63,355 nt of DNA from an uncultured Planctomycetaceae bacterium (GCA_903861195.1 CAIOTJ010000392.1:1-63355), one strand, 5' to 3'; numbered from the stretch's first letter, positions 52,440-61,675 are shown. Notes: a model not told the origin generated them from the letters alone. Program-made: numbers and translations.

Positions 52440-54080
52440 ATGCATCGAGTTCTCAAGCACCATGGCCCCTTGGGACGGTCGTTCGTCTGGTTGGCGGTGG
52501 TGGCCCTGCTGGCCATCGCGGGAATGCTGCGCTCGGCCATTCCCGGGGTAAATGAAGGCCACTATCTCACCAAGAGTCGGCACTTCTGGGATCCGGCCTG
52601 GTGCGCCAACGATTTGTTTTTGCAGTCGAGCGACGCCCATTGGCTGTTTTTCAACACCGTGGGAGCGCTCACCCGCTGGCTCTCGTTCCCCGCCACGGCC
52701 TGGATCGGGCGTTGCCTGGGCTGGGGGCTGCTCGCCTGGGGGTTCTGTGAACTGGCCCGCCCCCTGCTGACATCCCGCAGCCAGATCATCGCGGCCGCAC
52801 TGCTCTGGGGGGCCCTCGCAGCCCCCCAGGGATTCTCGGGCGAATGGCTGATTGGCGGCATCGAGGCCAAAGTGCTGGCGTGGGGCCTGGCACTTGCGGG
52901 GCTCGGTGCCGGGTTGCAGGGAGCGGGGCGCCAGGCTGCTCTCCGTCTTGGTTTGGGCGTCGCCCTCCATCCCGTGGTGGGAGGGTGGATGGCTCTCGCG
53001 TGGCTGTTGGCGCTGCCACTCGATCGCTGGGGACCGTCCTGGGTTTCGGGGGTGGGAAAACCGCAACCGCCCAGTTCCACTCTCCACGAAACCGATGTTC
53101 CCGACCGAAACCGCCAGATCGTGCACTGGGCTCATCCTCTGTTGATGGCCTTCTGCGCCCTCCCGGGATTGCTGCCCGTCTGGCAGATGCTGCAGGCGGT
53201 CGATTCGCCGCAGGTTCAGCGGGCGGCCACCCGCATCCAGGTTTACGAACGTCTTCCGCACCATTTGTGGCCCCAGGCCTTCTCAGGGGACCGTGTCGCC
53301 TGGTCCGGATTGCTGTTGACCATCTGCCTGCTGGGGGGTTGGCGTCTCACTTGCGGCCCTGCCTGGCGCAGTCTGCGCTGTGTGCTGCTGCTGGCGTGTC
53401 TGTTCACGGGGGCCGGGCTCGTTGCCAGTCTGACCCCCGGGGGAGCCGAGTTCTTGCGGTTCTACCCGTTTCGACTGCTCGATGGGCTGTTGCCCGTCGT
53501 GGCGGCGCTGCAGTTGACCGCCGGTTGGTCGGCCTTCAGCTCTCGAACGCCCCGGCCGCATTGGGCGACACCGGGCATGGCCCGGGCCGCACTGGCCGCG
53601 GCCGCCTGCGGATTACTCGCCTGCCCCCAGCCGGACCGGGTTCAACCCCCGTGGAAGGCAGACAACTTCGAGGCCTGGCGTGATGTCTGCGACTGGGCGT
53701 CCCGTGAGCTGCCCCCCGAGGCCCTTTGCCTCACCCCCAAATACAGCGTTGGCTTCAAGTGGTGGGCGCAGCGGGCCGAGTTCGTCACCTGGAAAGACTG
53801 TCCCCAGGACGCCGCCAATCTTCTGGAATGGAAAGACCGGCTGCGGTTTGTGGCCGAGTGGCGAGAGAAGCACTTCGCCCGGGGATTTGGTGTCGAGGCT
53901 CTGTTCGACCTGCGGCAATACGGATCCATCGATTACGTGATCGCCTGGAACGCCGATCCTTTCAAGGTGGATCCCGCCTATCGCAACTCGACCTTTTCGG
54001 TGTACGTCGTTCCCGGCAGTTCGCGGCCAGGTCCAGCCAACCGCCAGGGGCTCGCCACCCCCCCTCCAGTGGCCCCCTGA
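52440..54080 (+). CDS. Multi-pass membrane protein, DUF6798-like
   Basis: 546 residues. The first 400 form about nine to ten hydrophobic helices with short loops (WLAVVALLAIAGMLRSAIPGVNEGHY at the start, FRFYPFRLLDGLLPVVAALQL later). The last 130 are soluble (NFEAWRDVCDWASRELPPEALCLTPKYSVGFKWWAQRAEFVTWKDCPQ), a pattern I associate with DUF6798 proteins and with GT-C type transferases, where a periplasmic tail follows. An ALNEGHY-like acidic loop after helix 1 suggests substrate handling as in GT-C enzymes, but no catalytic Asp pair is obvious. The gene follows the mini-protein after 69 bases. Confidence 0.72.
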   Translation: MHRVLKHHGPLGRSFVWLAVVALLAIAGMLRSAIPGVNEGHYLTKSRHFWDPAWCANDLFLQSSDAHWLFFNTVGALTRWLSFPATAWIGRCLGWGLLAWGFCELARPLLTSRSQIIAAALLWGALAAPQGFSGEWLIGGIEAKVLAWGLALAGLGAGLQGAGRQAALRLGLGVALHPVVGGWMALAWLLALPLDRWGPSWVSGVGKPQPPSSTLHETDVPDRNRQIVHWAHPLLMAFCALPGLLPVWQMLQAVDSPQVQRAATRIQVYERLPHHLWPQAFSGDRVAWSGLLLTICLLGGWRLTCGPAWRSLRCVLLLACLFTGAGLVASLTPGGAEFLRFYPFRLLDGLLPVVAALQLTAGWSAFSSRTPRPHWATPGMARAALAAAACGLLACPQPDRVQPPWKADNFEAWRDVCDWASRELPPEALCLTPKYSVGFKWWAQRAEFVTWKDCPQDAANLLEWKDRLRFVAEWREKHFARGFGVEALFDLRQYGSIDYVIAWNADPFKVDPAYRNSTFSVYVVPGSSRPGPANRQGLATPPPVAP

Positions 54081-54188
54081 CCACCCGTTGCCTCCCGCCC
54101 TCCGTTACGCCGCAGACTGTCACTCCAGGAACCAAACGCTCTTCGTCGGGCCATGTTCCTGGAAGCTGTTCAAAAAAGTCTTCTTTCG

Positions 54189-56885
54189 ATGAGCATCTGG
54201 AATCTCGAGCGCATCTTCCAACCTCGCCGGATCGCGGTGGTGGGAGCCAGTGACGACCGTGGCAAGGTGGGCTACACCGTTCTCCGAAACCTGATCACCG
54301 GAGGCTTTGGCGGAGTGGTCTACCCCGTCAATTCGCAACGGGAAGCGGTCTCGGGCATTCTCGCCTATCCCCGGGTCTCAGCCCTCCCCCACGTTCCCGA
54401 CCTGGTGGTGATCTGCACCCCCGCCGCGACGGTTCCCGGTGTGGTCCGGGAATGTGGCGAACTGGGGGTGGGAGGACTGGTCGTGTTGTCGGCCGGGTTT
54501 CGTGAGGCCGGGGGGGCCGGCAGAGATCTGGAAGAGCAGGTCCAGGCCGAGCGCCGGAAGTTCCCGCACCTGCGGATCATCGGCCCCAACTGCCTGGGAG
54601 TCATCGCCCCCCACAGCGGTGTGAACGCCAGTTTCGCAGCCGATATGCCCACCCCGGGTTCCCTGGCCCTCATTTCGCAATCGGGAGCGCTCTGCACCTC
54701 GCTGCTCGATTGGGCGATTGGTCAGCAGATTGGGTTTTCGCACTTCGTCTCGATTGGCAACATGCTGGATGTGAGCTTTGGCGATTTGATCGACTACTTT
54801 GGCGAAGATCCCCACACCCGGGCGATCATTCTGTATATCGAGTCGATCAGCGACGCCCGGGGTTTCGTCTCAGCCGCCCGGGCCTTTTCCCGCTCCAAAC
54901 CAATCGTCGCCTACAAGGCGGGACGATTTGCCGAGTCGGCCCATGCCGCCGCCTCGCACACCGGTGCGATGGCGGGCGAAGATGCCGTCTGCGACGCCGT
55001 CTTCCGCCGGGCCGGCATCGAACGCATCTTCCACATGGGAGAACTGTTCGACTGTGCCGAACTGTTGGCCTCGCAACGTCTCCCCCGGGGCCGCCGTCTG
55101 GCGATCGTGACCAATGCCGGAGGACCAGGCGTCATGGCGACCGATGCGCTGATGGAGCGCCGGGGGGAACTGGCTCGTCTGGAAGATGCCTCGACCACCC
55201 AACTGAGCACGGTGCTCCCCCCATGGTGGTCGCACGGCAATCCCATCGATGTCTTGGGAGACGCCCCGCCCGAGCGCTTCGCCCAAGCGGTCGAGATTGC
55301 CCAGGCCGATCCCAATGTCGATGCCGTTCTGGTCATGCTCACTCCGCAATCAATGACCGACTCGACGAGGACTGCCGAACGGGTGGCCGAAGTCGCCCGC
55401 CAGGGCTCCAAACCGGTCCTCGCGGCTTGGATCGGGGGGGCGCGGGTGGCTGTCGGAGCCCAACGCCTGCAGGCGGCCGGGATCCCCTGTTACGAGACTC
55501 CCGAGGGAGCGGTTGAGGCCTTCCTGCACTTGGTCTCACTGGGCCGCAATCGGGAAATCCTCCACGAACTTCCCCGCGACCTCCCGATCGAGCTGCCCCT
55601 CCAGGGGCCATCGCTGGCCGACGCCACCCGGCTCTTGCAGGTTGCCAGCGAACAGACACTGACCGAAGAGAACAGCAAGCAGGTCCTGGCCGCCTATGGT
55701 ATTCCCACCAGCCTGGCCCACCCCGCCCGCACCGTGGACGAGGCGGTGGAGATTGCCGAACGGGTTGGATACCCCATCGTTCTCAAGATCTGGTCTCCCG
55801 ACATCTCACACAAGACCGACGTGGGGGGAGTGCGGTTGGGGCTGCGCGATGCCGACGGGGTCCGGGCCGCCTACACCGAACTGCTGACCGGGGTGCGTAC
55901 CCGGCGCCCCTCGGCCCAGCTCTGGGGAGTCACGGTGCAGGCGATGGCCAATCTCTCCAGTGGGATGGAGCTGATCGTCGGGATGAAAACCGACCCCACG
56001 TTTGGAGCGGTGTTGCTGGTGGGGGCGGGCGGAGTGACGGCCGAGATCGACCAGGATCGGGCCCTGGAACTCCCCCCGCTCAACGAACGCCTTGCCCGCC
56101 GCATGCTCGAATCGCTGAAGCTCTGGAAGCTGCTCAATGGGTACCGGGGCAGGGCTCCACTGGATGTGGAGGCGCTGATCGAGGCATTGATCCGTTTGTC
56201 GCAGATCGTGTCCCGGCACCCCGAGATCCGCGAGCTGGACATCAATCCCCTGCTGGTGCTCTCACGGGGGGTGTTAGCGCTCGACGCTCGGTTGGTGGTA
56301 CGTCCCCTCCCCGCGGAGGAATCACCCCGCCCCTATGCCCACCTCGCCATTCGCCCCTACCCCGAGGAGTTCGTGAAGGAGGTGGTGCTTGATTCGGGCG
56401 CTCGTCTGCTGCTGCGCCCCATCCGCCCCGAAGACGAAACTCTCTGGATCAGGTTGCGTGAAAGCTGCTCGAAAGAGTCGTTGCGCGCCCGGTTCCGGCA
56501 TCTTTCCAAACGCCCCACCCACGAGTCGGCCGCGCGGTTTTGCGTGCTCGACTACGATCGCGAACTGGCGATCGTCGCGGAACGGGGCGAGGGCGATCAA
56601 CGCCAACTCGTCGGCGTGGCCCAACTGCTGGCCGACCCGAATCACGACACAGCCGAGTTCGCCGTGCTGGTAACCGACACCTGGCAGGGGCAGGGACTGG
56701 GACTGAAACTCACCGAATTCTGCCTGACCATCGCCAACCAGTGGGGAATTCGCCGCATTGTTGGTCAAACCACGGCCGACAATCCCCGGATGCAGTCGAT
56801 CTTCGCCCAATTCGGGTTCCAGGCGTCGGAGCCGCGCACCGATGATCTCACCACGTTCGTCCGCGAGCTCGATTCGGCTTCGTAA
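54189..56885 (+). CDS. Acyl-CoA synthetase (NDP-forming) fused to GNAT acetyltransferase (Pat-like)
   Basis: 898 residues in four parts: CoA-binding Rossmann domain (about 1-130, IFQPRRIAVVGASDDRGKVGYTVLRNL), succinyl-CoA-synthetase-like domains with the phospho-His loop AASHTGAMAGED (about 250-275), ATP-grasp domain (about 495-700, GYPIVLKIWSPDISHKTDVGGV), and a C-terminal GNAT domain (about 730-895, RLLLRPIRPEDETLW with acetyl-CoA loop WQGQGLGLKL). This architecture is that of protein lysine acetyltransferase Pat/Pka and relatives, which acetylate acetyl-CoA synthetase and other proteins; the phospho-His loop seems intact here, so an active synthetase is possible. ATG 54189 gives the conserved N terminus; ATG 54153 would add 12 residues. 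Confidence 0.92.
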   Translation: MSIWNLERIFQPRRIAVVGASDDRGKVGYTVLRNLITGGFGGVVYPVNSQREAVSGILAYPRVSALPHVPDLVVICTPAATVPGVVRECGELGVGGLVVLSAGFREAGGAGRDLEEQVQAERRKFPHLRIIGPNCLGVIAPHSGVNASFAADMPTPGSLALISQSGALCTSLLDWAIGQQIGFSHFVSIGNMLDVSFGDLIDYFGEDPHTRAIILYIESISDARGFVSAARAFSRSKPIVAYKAGRFAESAHAAASHTGAMAGEDAVCDAVFRRAGIERIFHMGELFDCAELLASQRLPRGRRLAIVTNAGGPGVMATDALMERRGELARLEDASTTQLSTVLPPWWSHGNPIDVLGDAPPERFAQAVEIAQADPNVDAVLVMLTPQSMTDSTRTAERVAEVARQGSKPVLAAWIGGARVAVGAQRLQAAGIPCYETPEGAVEAFLHLVSLGRNREILHELPRDLPIELPLQGPSLADATRLLQVASEQTLTEENSKQVLAAYGIPTSLAHPARTVDEAVEIAERVGYPIVLKIWSPDISHKTDVGGVRLGLRDADGVRAAYTELLTGVRTRRPSAQLWGVTVQAMANLSSGMELIVGMKTDPTFGAVLLVGAGGVTAEIDQDRALELPPLNERLARRMLESLKLWKLLNGYRGRAPLDVEALIEALIRLSQIVSRHPEIRELDINPLLVLSRGVLALDARLVVRPLPAEESPRPYAHLAIRPYPEEFVKEVVLDSGARLLLRPIRPEDETLWIRLRESCSKESLRARFRHLSKRPTHESAARFCVLDYDRELAIVAERGEGDQRQLVGVAQLLADPNHDTAEFAVLVTDTWQGQGLGLKLTEFCLTIANQWGIRRIVGQTTADNPRMQSIFAQFGFQASEPRTDDLTTFVRELDSAS

Positions 56886-57005
56886 ACCCCCGCCCAGCGG
56901 GCCACACCACCGGCCCGCCCGCTTGCCAGACTGTCGGGGAGTTAGCCGCAGTGGGCCTGAGCGTGGGCACAGGGCTTGCTCCTCGCCGCCGAAGAGAGGC
57001 CCCCG

Positions 57006-57662
57006 CTATTCAAACGAACCACACGAATTCCATTCGTTGGCGTTGCGTTTCCCTCGCTGCGTCACCACCAGGGTATAGAACGGCAGGGTCCGTTCCTGCA
57101 GCTGGTACCAAGCCCCGAGGGGCTGAGCCACTTCGTGCTGCAGTTGCCCAATCAACGTCGAGCAATCGGTGACAATTCCCTGGAATTGTCCCAGTTTCAG
57201 CAGCACGGTCACGCCCCGCCGACCGGCTACCAACAACATCCGAGACTTCTTGGGAATGGTAGTGGTGACCCGGAACGACTCGGCGATCACCGCTTCGATG
57301 TACTCCCGGGGAAACAGTTGGGCCACCGTGTCGGAAACCGCGAACTCCCAATTCCCCCACGGCCAGACCTGGGCCGGAGTTCCGTCGAGATTCGCCTGCA
57401 GCTCGCAATACGTGGCATTGACCCCCTCCAACACCCCGTCGCGATTGTGGTCTTCGACCTTCACCAGCCGGCAATGCGGATTCCGCATCAGCCACTGGTG
57501 CAGTAGGTCACGGGCTTCCCACATGGTCGAGTTCCGCCGCTCTTCTGCCGAAAGATTGATGAAATCCCACAGCTTGTGACGGCGGGGATCAATCTCAAAC
57601 ACCTTGTTCTGCAACAGGTGCGGAGCGGGATGCGCTGAGGCATGCGGTTCAGGATGTGGCAT
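57006..57662 (-). CDS. Conserved-looking cytoplasmic protein of unknown function
   Basis: 218 residues with no signal peptide or membrane helix. The middle is a mixed alpha/beta domain (HKLWDFINLSAEERRNSTMWEARDLLHQWL, CRLVKVEDHNRDGVLEGVNATYCEL) and the C-terminal half has a hydrophobic VTTTIPKKSRMLLVAGRRGVTVLLKLGQF segment. I know no family. The end RGKRNANEWNSCGSFE is polar. ATG 57662 is preferred because a -10-like TGTAAT on this strand (57735-57740) would place the transcript start just upstream of the alternative GTG at 57722. It stands alone, convergent with the Pat-like gene. Confidence 0.65.
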   Translation of the reverse strand: MPHPEPHASAHPAPHLLQNKVFEIDPRRHKLWDFINLSAEERRNSTMWEARDLLHQWLMRNPHCRLVKVEDHNRDGVLEGVNATYCELQANLDGTPAQVWPWGNWEFAVSDTVAQLFPREYIEAVIAESFRVTTTIPKKSRMLLVAGRRGVTVLLKLGQFQGIVTDCSTLIGQLQHEVAQPLGAWYQLQERTLPFYTLVVTQRGKRNANEWNSCGSFE

Positions 57663-57734
57663 GGTTCCAGTGACTTTCTGGCAAAAGAGCTCGTTGGTTG
57701 GCGAATGAGACCATTTGATCACACTTACATGAAC

Positions 57735-57740
57735 ATTACA
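57735..57740 (-). promoter_or_regulatory. Possible -10 box of the unknown gene at 57006-57662
   Basis: On the minus strand TGTAAT matches 5/6 of the -10 consensus; the only -35 candidate 17 bases upstream (TTCAAG) is weak. It lies in the AT-richer part of the intergenic region. Confidence 0.3.
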
Positions 57741-57841
57741 ACCCTACACACGTCGTCTTGAACACATCTTCCAAACGTCGCAGACTCATCAGAATTCCCT
57801 CACTTGTTCTTTCCCAACCCGCGGCGGGGCAGTCCCGGTAA

Positions 57842-57981
57842 CGCCTGGGTTCTCCCCAGGCGGGCACCCAGATCTCCGTGTTCAACGGAGGTTGGCTCCC
57901 CCGAATCCAGTTGACTTCCCGCTTCCCCAGGGTATGGTCGTGGGAGGGAGCAGTGCCTGACACCGACGGCGGAGTCCGTCG
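57842..57981. repeat. Cluster of three perfect stem-loops in a 397-base intergenic region
   Basis: Stem 1: CGCCTGGG (57842-57849) with CCCAGGCG (57855-57862). Stem 2: CTCCGT (57874-57879) with ACGGAG (57885-57890). Stem 3: CGACGG (57964-57969) with CCGTCG (57976-57981). Loops are 5, 5 and 6 bases. They lie in 57663-58059, which has no gene, and precede the BON-domain gene. They could form a structured 5' leader or a small RNA. No T run follows any stem. The rest of the interval shows only the -10-like site noted separately. Confidence 0.45.
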
Positions 57982-58059
57982 TTTGCTCCTTGCTAATTCT
58001 TCCCGGAGACGGCCTGCGGTCAACCTCGAATCTGGTGACTGCCATCAAGGAGGAGACAC

Positions 58060-58305
58060 ATGGAGACAGATTTCTCCCTCGGATCGCTGGAATCGCGATC
58101 GCTGGAATCGTTGGAAGCACTCGTTGAGAAACGCATTTGGGCGCGGGTGGGAGCCTCCCTGAGGCACCTCAAGGTCATCTCACTCCCTGGTGAACTTGTC
58201 CTCAGCGGTTCATGCGCCACCTGGTACGCCAAGCAACTCGTGGCCGAGGCGGCCCTCGAAAGCTGTCCGGGGGTGCTCGTCTGGAATGAACTGGAAGTCG
58301 GCTGA
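58060..58305 (+). CDS. Small BON-domain-like protein
   Basis: 81 residues without signal peptide. After a charged N terminus with a repeated SLES element (coded by a short direct repeat), residues 35-75 read LKVISLPGELVLSGSCATWYAKQLVAEAALESCPGV: the beta-alpha pattern with central GxVxLSG resembling BON domains, which bind phospholipids or other small ligands. AAGGAGGAG lies 5 to 13 bases before the ATG, an unusually strong ribosome site. Small planctomycete BON proteins are common and uncharacterised. The gene ends inside a tandem repeat (58305-58336). Confidence 0.75.
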   Translation: METDFSLGSLESRSLESLEALVEKRIWARVGASLRHLKVISLPGELVLSGSCATWYAKQLVAEAALESCPGVLVWNELEVG

Positions 58306-58336
58306 CCCCCTCGTCTGACCACCCCCTCGTCTGACC
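58305..58336. repeat. Perfect tandem repeat of a 16-bp unit
   Basis: ACCCCCTCGTCTGACC occurs twice head to tail (58305-58320, 58321-58336), then a partial third copy begins. It starts at the last base of the BON stop codon and fills most of the gap before the next gene. It probably arose by replication slippage and may vary between strains. Confidence 0.8.
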
Positions 58337-58356
58337 ACCCTCTCGCGGAACCTCCC

Positions 58357-59205
58357 GTGCGCCGCGCATTTTATACCTACAGCTACACCGACCGACTCGG
58401 TCTCGACATCGACCGCACGCTGGCCGAAATCGCTCGCTGGGGCTACGAGGGGATCGACGAGTCGTCCACCTGCGGGCCGCACACCAATTCGTCATCGGTC
58501 TCTCCCGGGCGACGCCGGGCCATTCGCGACGCGGCACGCCGACATGGCCTGCGTGTCGAAGCCATCGTGACCCATGCCGAACTCAGCACCAGCCTGTTCT
58601 CTCCCGAACCGCTGGACTTGATCGCCGCCCTCGACCTGGCCGCCGACCTGGGTGGCGACGTCGTCACCTTCCACCTGGGGGGCCCCGTCCCCAACGTTCC
58701 CCTCACCGACGTCTGGCAACGGACGGTGGCCACTCTGCGGGAGGCGGTCGCCTCGGCCGACAGCCGACATCTCCGGCTGGCCATCGACCTGGGTCCCTGG
58801 CCCACCTGGCTCGTCACCTCCAGCGACCAGCTGCAGCAGTTGTTCGACGACGTGGCATCAACCACTCTGGGGATCAACTTCGACCCCAGCTATCTCGCAC
58901 TGCAGGGAATCGATCCGCTCAGCTTTCTGCGCCGTTTCGCCCCCCGGGTCTGCCACGCCCATCTCAAGGATCACCGGGGCCGGTATCCCCGTTGGGAACA
59001 TCACATTCCCGGTCGGGGGGAACTCGACTACGTCCCTCTTGTGATCGAATTGGCCCGGTGCCAATTCCAGGGTTCGCTGGCCATCGAGTGCTTCACCGAC
59101 ATGCCCCTCTCCACCGCCTGCGAGGTGGGCTACAACACCCTCTCGGTCGCCCTGCGGCAGATTCCGGCGGGCCTGTCACCCCCCAATTCAACCGGGCCGG
59201 CGTGA
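58357..59205 (+). CDS. Sugar phosphate isomerase/epimerase-like TIM-barrel protein
   Basis: 282 residues. The opening RRAFYTYSYTDRLGLDIDRTLAEIARWGYEGIDES, the middle VTFHLGGPVPNVPLTD, AIDLGPWPTWL and GINFDPSYLALQGIDPLSFLRRFAPRVCHAHLKDHRG, and the final LAIECFTDMPLSTACE are the AP_endonuc_2/xylose-isomerase-like barrel with the metal ligands His, Asp and Glu at strand ends. It probably isomerises or epimerises a sugar or inositol-like compound. The start is GTG at 58357; no Shine-Dalgarno is visible, so coupling to the BON gene (51 bases away) is possible. Confidence 0.85.
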   Translation: MRRAFYTYSYTDRLGLDIDRTLAEIARWGYEGIDESSTCGPHTNSSSVSPGRRRAIRDAARRHGLRVEAIVTHAELSTSLFSPEPLDLIAALDLAADLGGDVVTFHLGGPVPNVPLTDVWQRTVATLREAVASADSRHLRLAIDLGPWPTWLVTSSDQLQQLFDDVASTTLGINFDPSYLALQGIDPLSFLRRFAPRVCHAHLKDHRGRYPRWEHHIPGRGELDYVPLVIELARCQFQGSLAIECFTDMPLSTACEVGYNTLSVALRQIPAGLSPPNSTGPA

Positions 59206-59278
59206 ACTGGACCGGCGGGGCTGCGGGCGGGCGATCCGGCACTGGATCTGGACCGGTTCTCTTGAGTTCAGGCCCAAT

Positions 59279-61675
59279 TCAGCTCGCGGCTTCCGCTGCC
59301 AGAGGGACCAGCGTCTGCCGATCCCAATCTGCGGTCTGCTCCGCGGTCGGGAATAATCGCACGGGGTGGTACTCGCCCCGCACCCAGGCCGCCAACTGGT
59401 CGTCATAGTGCCGACTTCCGGGAACGCCCGACTCACTCCCGGCATCGATTGCCCAGAGGGTCCCCTGGGGATCCCCCAGGTCGGCGATCATGCGGTAACC
59501 GGCCCCCGTCGGGGCCGAGAAGTCGGCGGACTGACCGCTGTTGCAGACCGTCTGCATGTCACCCCGTACAGGCACGGCCCCTCGGTCGAGCAATTGGCCC
59601 AGGTCGCCCCGGTCGGTCAGGGGATGCTTCTGCTGCAGCAAGTGCAGGCGGCCCCACGTCCACGAGCCTGGCTCGGGCCCCAGCCGATTCGTCAACCAGG
59701 CCAGCGTCTCGCGCCAGGCGGCCTCGAACGCCCGCAGTCGGGCCGTGTCATTGGCAAACCACTCGGCGACGTTCTCCTGCAACAGCCGCTGCGCCAGACC
59801 GCCGCAGGCTCCTGCCGTCAGTGAGACCAATTCGGACGGAAATCTCGCGGCGGCAATCTGCTGGCTCCACTGTTGGAAGAACACATTGAACAACGTCGCC
59901 CCCACCCGGTCGACCTCGATGCGATGGTCCCAGGCCTGCAGCAGCCGCGCGACCTCACCCAGCCGGGGATCCTGCAGCCGATTCAACCCTGCCAACACCA
60001 GCGGGAGGCAATCGCGGGCCCGCAGCGAGACCGTGTCGAGCTGCATCTGCACCATGTCAATCCAGGCGGCGCGCGGAGTGGCTTCCAGCATCTCGCGGAT
60101 CCGCTCGCCGCGATAGCCGTTGCTCCAGGTCCCCGACAGGGGATACGGAAAATCGTCCGGGGCCACGCGGTTGTTGGCGGTCCCAATCCAACCCCGCACC
60201 GGATTGGCCAAATGCGGCAGCCCCTCGAAGGGAATCAAGCCCGTCCATTGATGATCGGGATTCCAACCCTGGCGATAGCCCCGCTCGACCCCCTCGCGCA
60301 GCGGCAGTCGACCAGTGCATTGATAGCCAATCTCCCCGTCGACGTCGGCGTAGACCACGCAGAAGGTAGGGACCAGCCAGGGGCGTGTCGCCTCGCGCAG
60401 CTCGGGAGCCCGTTGGGCGCGGGCCATCGCGTGCAGCGCCGGCAGCCAGCCGCAGTACTGACTCCCCAGCCACTGCAGCGCGACCGGCCCGGTCGCGCGG
60501 GCCGGTTCGGGCAGAATGGCATCCACGATCGGACCGTTCCGCGACAGCCGCACCACGTGCCGCTGTGCCGGGGCCCCCTTGACCACGATCGTCTCAACCC
60601 GCTCGCGCCAGGGCTCCCAGCCATCGCCAAACTGGAAGCAACCGGGATGCGCCGGATCGGCCCGCTCCTGGTACAGATCGCGCAGTGAGCAGATGTTGTT
60701 GGTGATGCCCCAGGCCACCCGCGGCGTGCGGCCAAACATCACTGCCGGCATCCCGGCATAGGCGATACCCGCCACATGAAATGATCCACCCCGCAGATGC
60801 ACCTCATGCCAGCACGAGACCGCCGCGAACGCTATGTGCGGATCGCTGGCCACAAACGGCTGGCCCGTGGTGGTGCGCTGTCCACCCACCACCCAGTTGT
60901 TGCTGCCATGCCCCTCCTGGGGATCGTTCACCGACACCCCCACCGGCTGCACCCCCTGGCGACGGGCCGGGAATTCGCCCGGATGCAGAATCGACGCCGC
61001 GTCGGCCTCGGCCTGCAGAAACTCCCGGTACAGCGGCCCCTCTCCCAACACCCGCCGCGCCAGTTCGGGAATGACAATCACGGGGAACCGGCCGGTCAGG
61101 TACCAGCGAAACTCGCCGGCGATCGCCAGACAATCCACGGGGGACCACGGCTCTGGGGCGTAGTCAAGCAGATCAAACTCGATCGGCAGCCGACCTGTCA
61201 CCTGGTCGATCCAGGCGTTTACTCCCGCCGTCCAGGCCTGAACCAGCCCCCGGGTCTCCGCGGGGAGCAGTTCCCATTCCCGTGCGGCAATCTGCGGCAA
61301 CCCCACGGTCCGGGCGGTCAGGTCGCTGTCGACCGCCGTCGGCCCCAGCACCTCCGCCAGACTTCCCCTCGCCCGACGTCGCAGCAGATCCAGCTGGAAC
61401 AGGCGGTCTTGCGCGGTGGCAAAGCCGAATCCGAAGAACAGGTCGAGATCCTGCGCGGCGGTGATGTGGGGAATTCCCTGTTCGTCACGGGCGATCTGCA
61501 CCCGAGCCGAGACCCCCTGCGGCAGCGCTCCTGTTGTGACGGGAACCCGGGTCAGGCATTCGGAACGCCACCAGGCGTCGAACTCGTCCCGTGACCAATG
61601 TTGACTGGCGCAGAGTTGCGTGATCGACTCTCCCGCCCCGAGACGACGCAGCAATTCACGCGACAGATCCGACAT
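59279..61675 (-). CDS. Penicillin acylase family (Ntn-hydrolase) protein, without signal peptide
   Basis: 798 residues. The Ntn-hydrolase serine is in GHGSNNWVVGG, preceded by the propeptide region and followed by PHIAFAAVSCWHEVHLRGG, GVTN-like WGITNNICSLRDLY, and ADVDGEIGYQCTGRLP, all family features. Autocatalytic cleavage at that Ser should yield alpha and beta chains. The usual secretion signal is absent: the N terminus (MSDLSRELLRRLGAGESITQ and the following 25 residues) is polar and looks like a small helix-turn-helix. ATG 61675 has GGAG 7 bases upstream; the long extension to 62122 lies antisense to zwf and is not coding. The substrate (an amide such as an N-acyl amino acid or lactone) is unknown. 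Confidence 0.88.
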   Translation of the reverse strand: MSDLSRELLRRLGAGESITQLCASQHWSRDEFDAWWRSECLTRVPVTTGALPQGVSARVQIARDEQGIPHITAAQDLDLFFGFGFATAQDRLFQLDLLRRRARGSLAEVLGPTAVDSDLTARTVGLPQIAAREWELLPAETRGLVQAWTAGVNAWIDQVTGRLPIEFDLLDYAPEPWSPVDCLAIAGEFRWYLTGRFPVIVIPELARRVLGEGPLYREFLQAEADAASILHPGEFPARRQGVQPVGVSVNDPQEGHGSNNWVVGGQRTTTGQPFVASDPHIAFAAVSCWHEVHLRGGSFHVAGIAYAGMPAVMFGRTPRVAWGITNNICSLRDLYQERADPAHPGCFQFGDGWEPWRERVETIVVKGAPAQRHVVRLSRNGPIVDAILPEPARATGPVALQWLGSQYCGWLPALHAMARAQRAPELREATRPWLVPTFCVVYADVDGEIGYQCTGRLPLREGVERGYRQGWNPDHQWTGLIPFEGLPHLANPVRGWIGTANNRVAPDDFPYPLSGTWSNGYRGERIREMLEATPRAAWIDMVQMQLDTVSLRARDCLPLVLAGLNRLQDPRLGEVARLLQAWDHRIEVDRVGATLFNVFFQQWSQQIAAARFPSELVSLTAGACGGLAQRLLQENVAEWFANDTARLRAFEAAWRETLAWLTNRLGPEPGSWTWGRLHLLQQKHPLTDRGDLGQLLDRGAVPVRGDMQTVCNSGQSADFSAPTGAGYRMIADLGDPQGTLWAIDAGSESGVPGSRHYDDQLAAWVRGEYHPVRLFPTAEQTADWDRQTLVPLAAEAAS

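Noticed and set aside
58078-58115. Short direct repeat GATCGCTGGAATCG in the BON gene
   Set aside because: It lies within coding sequence and only doubles a SLES-type peptide; it does not look like a mobile element or regulator site.
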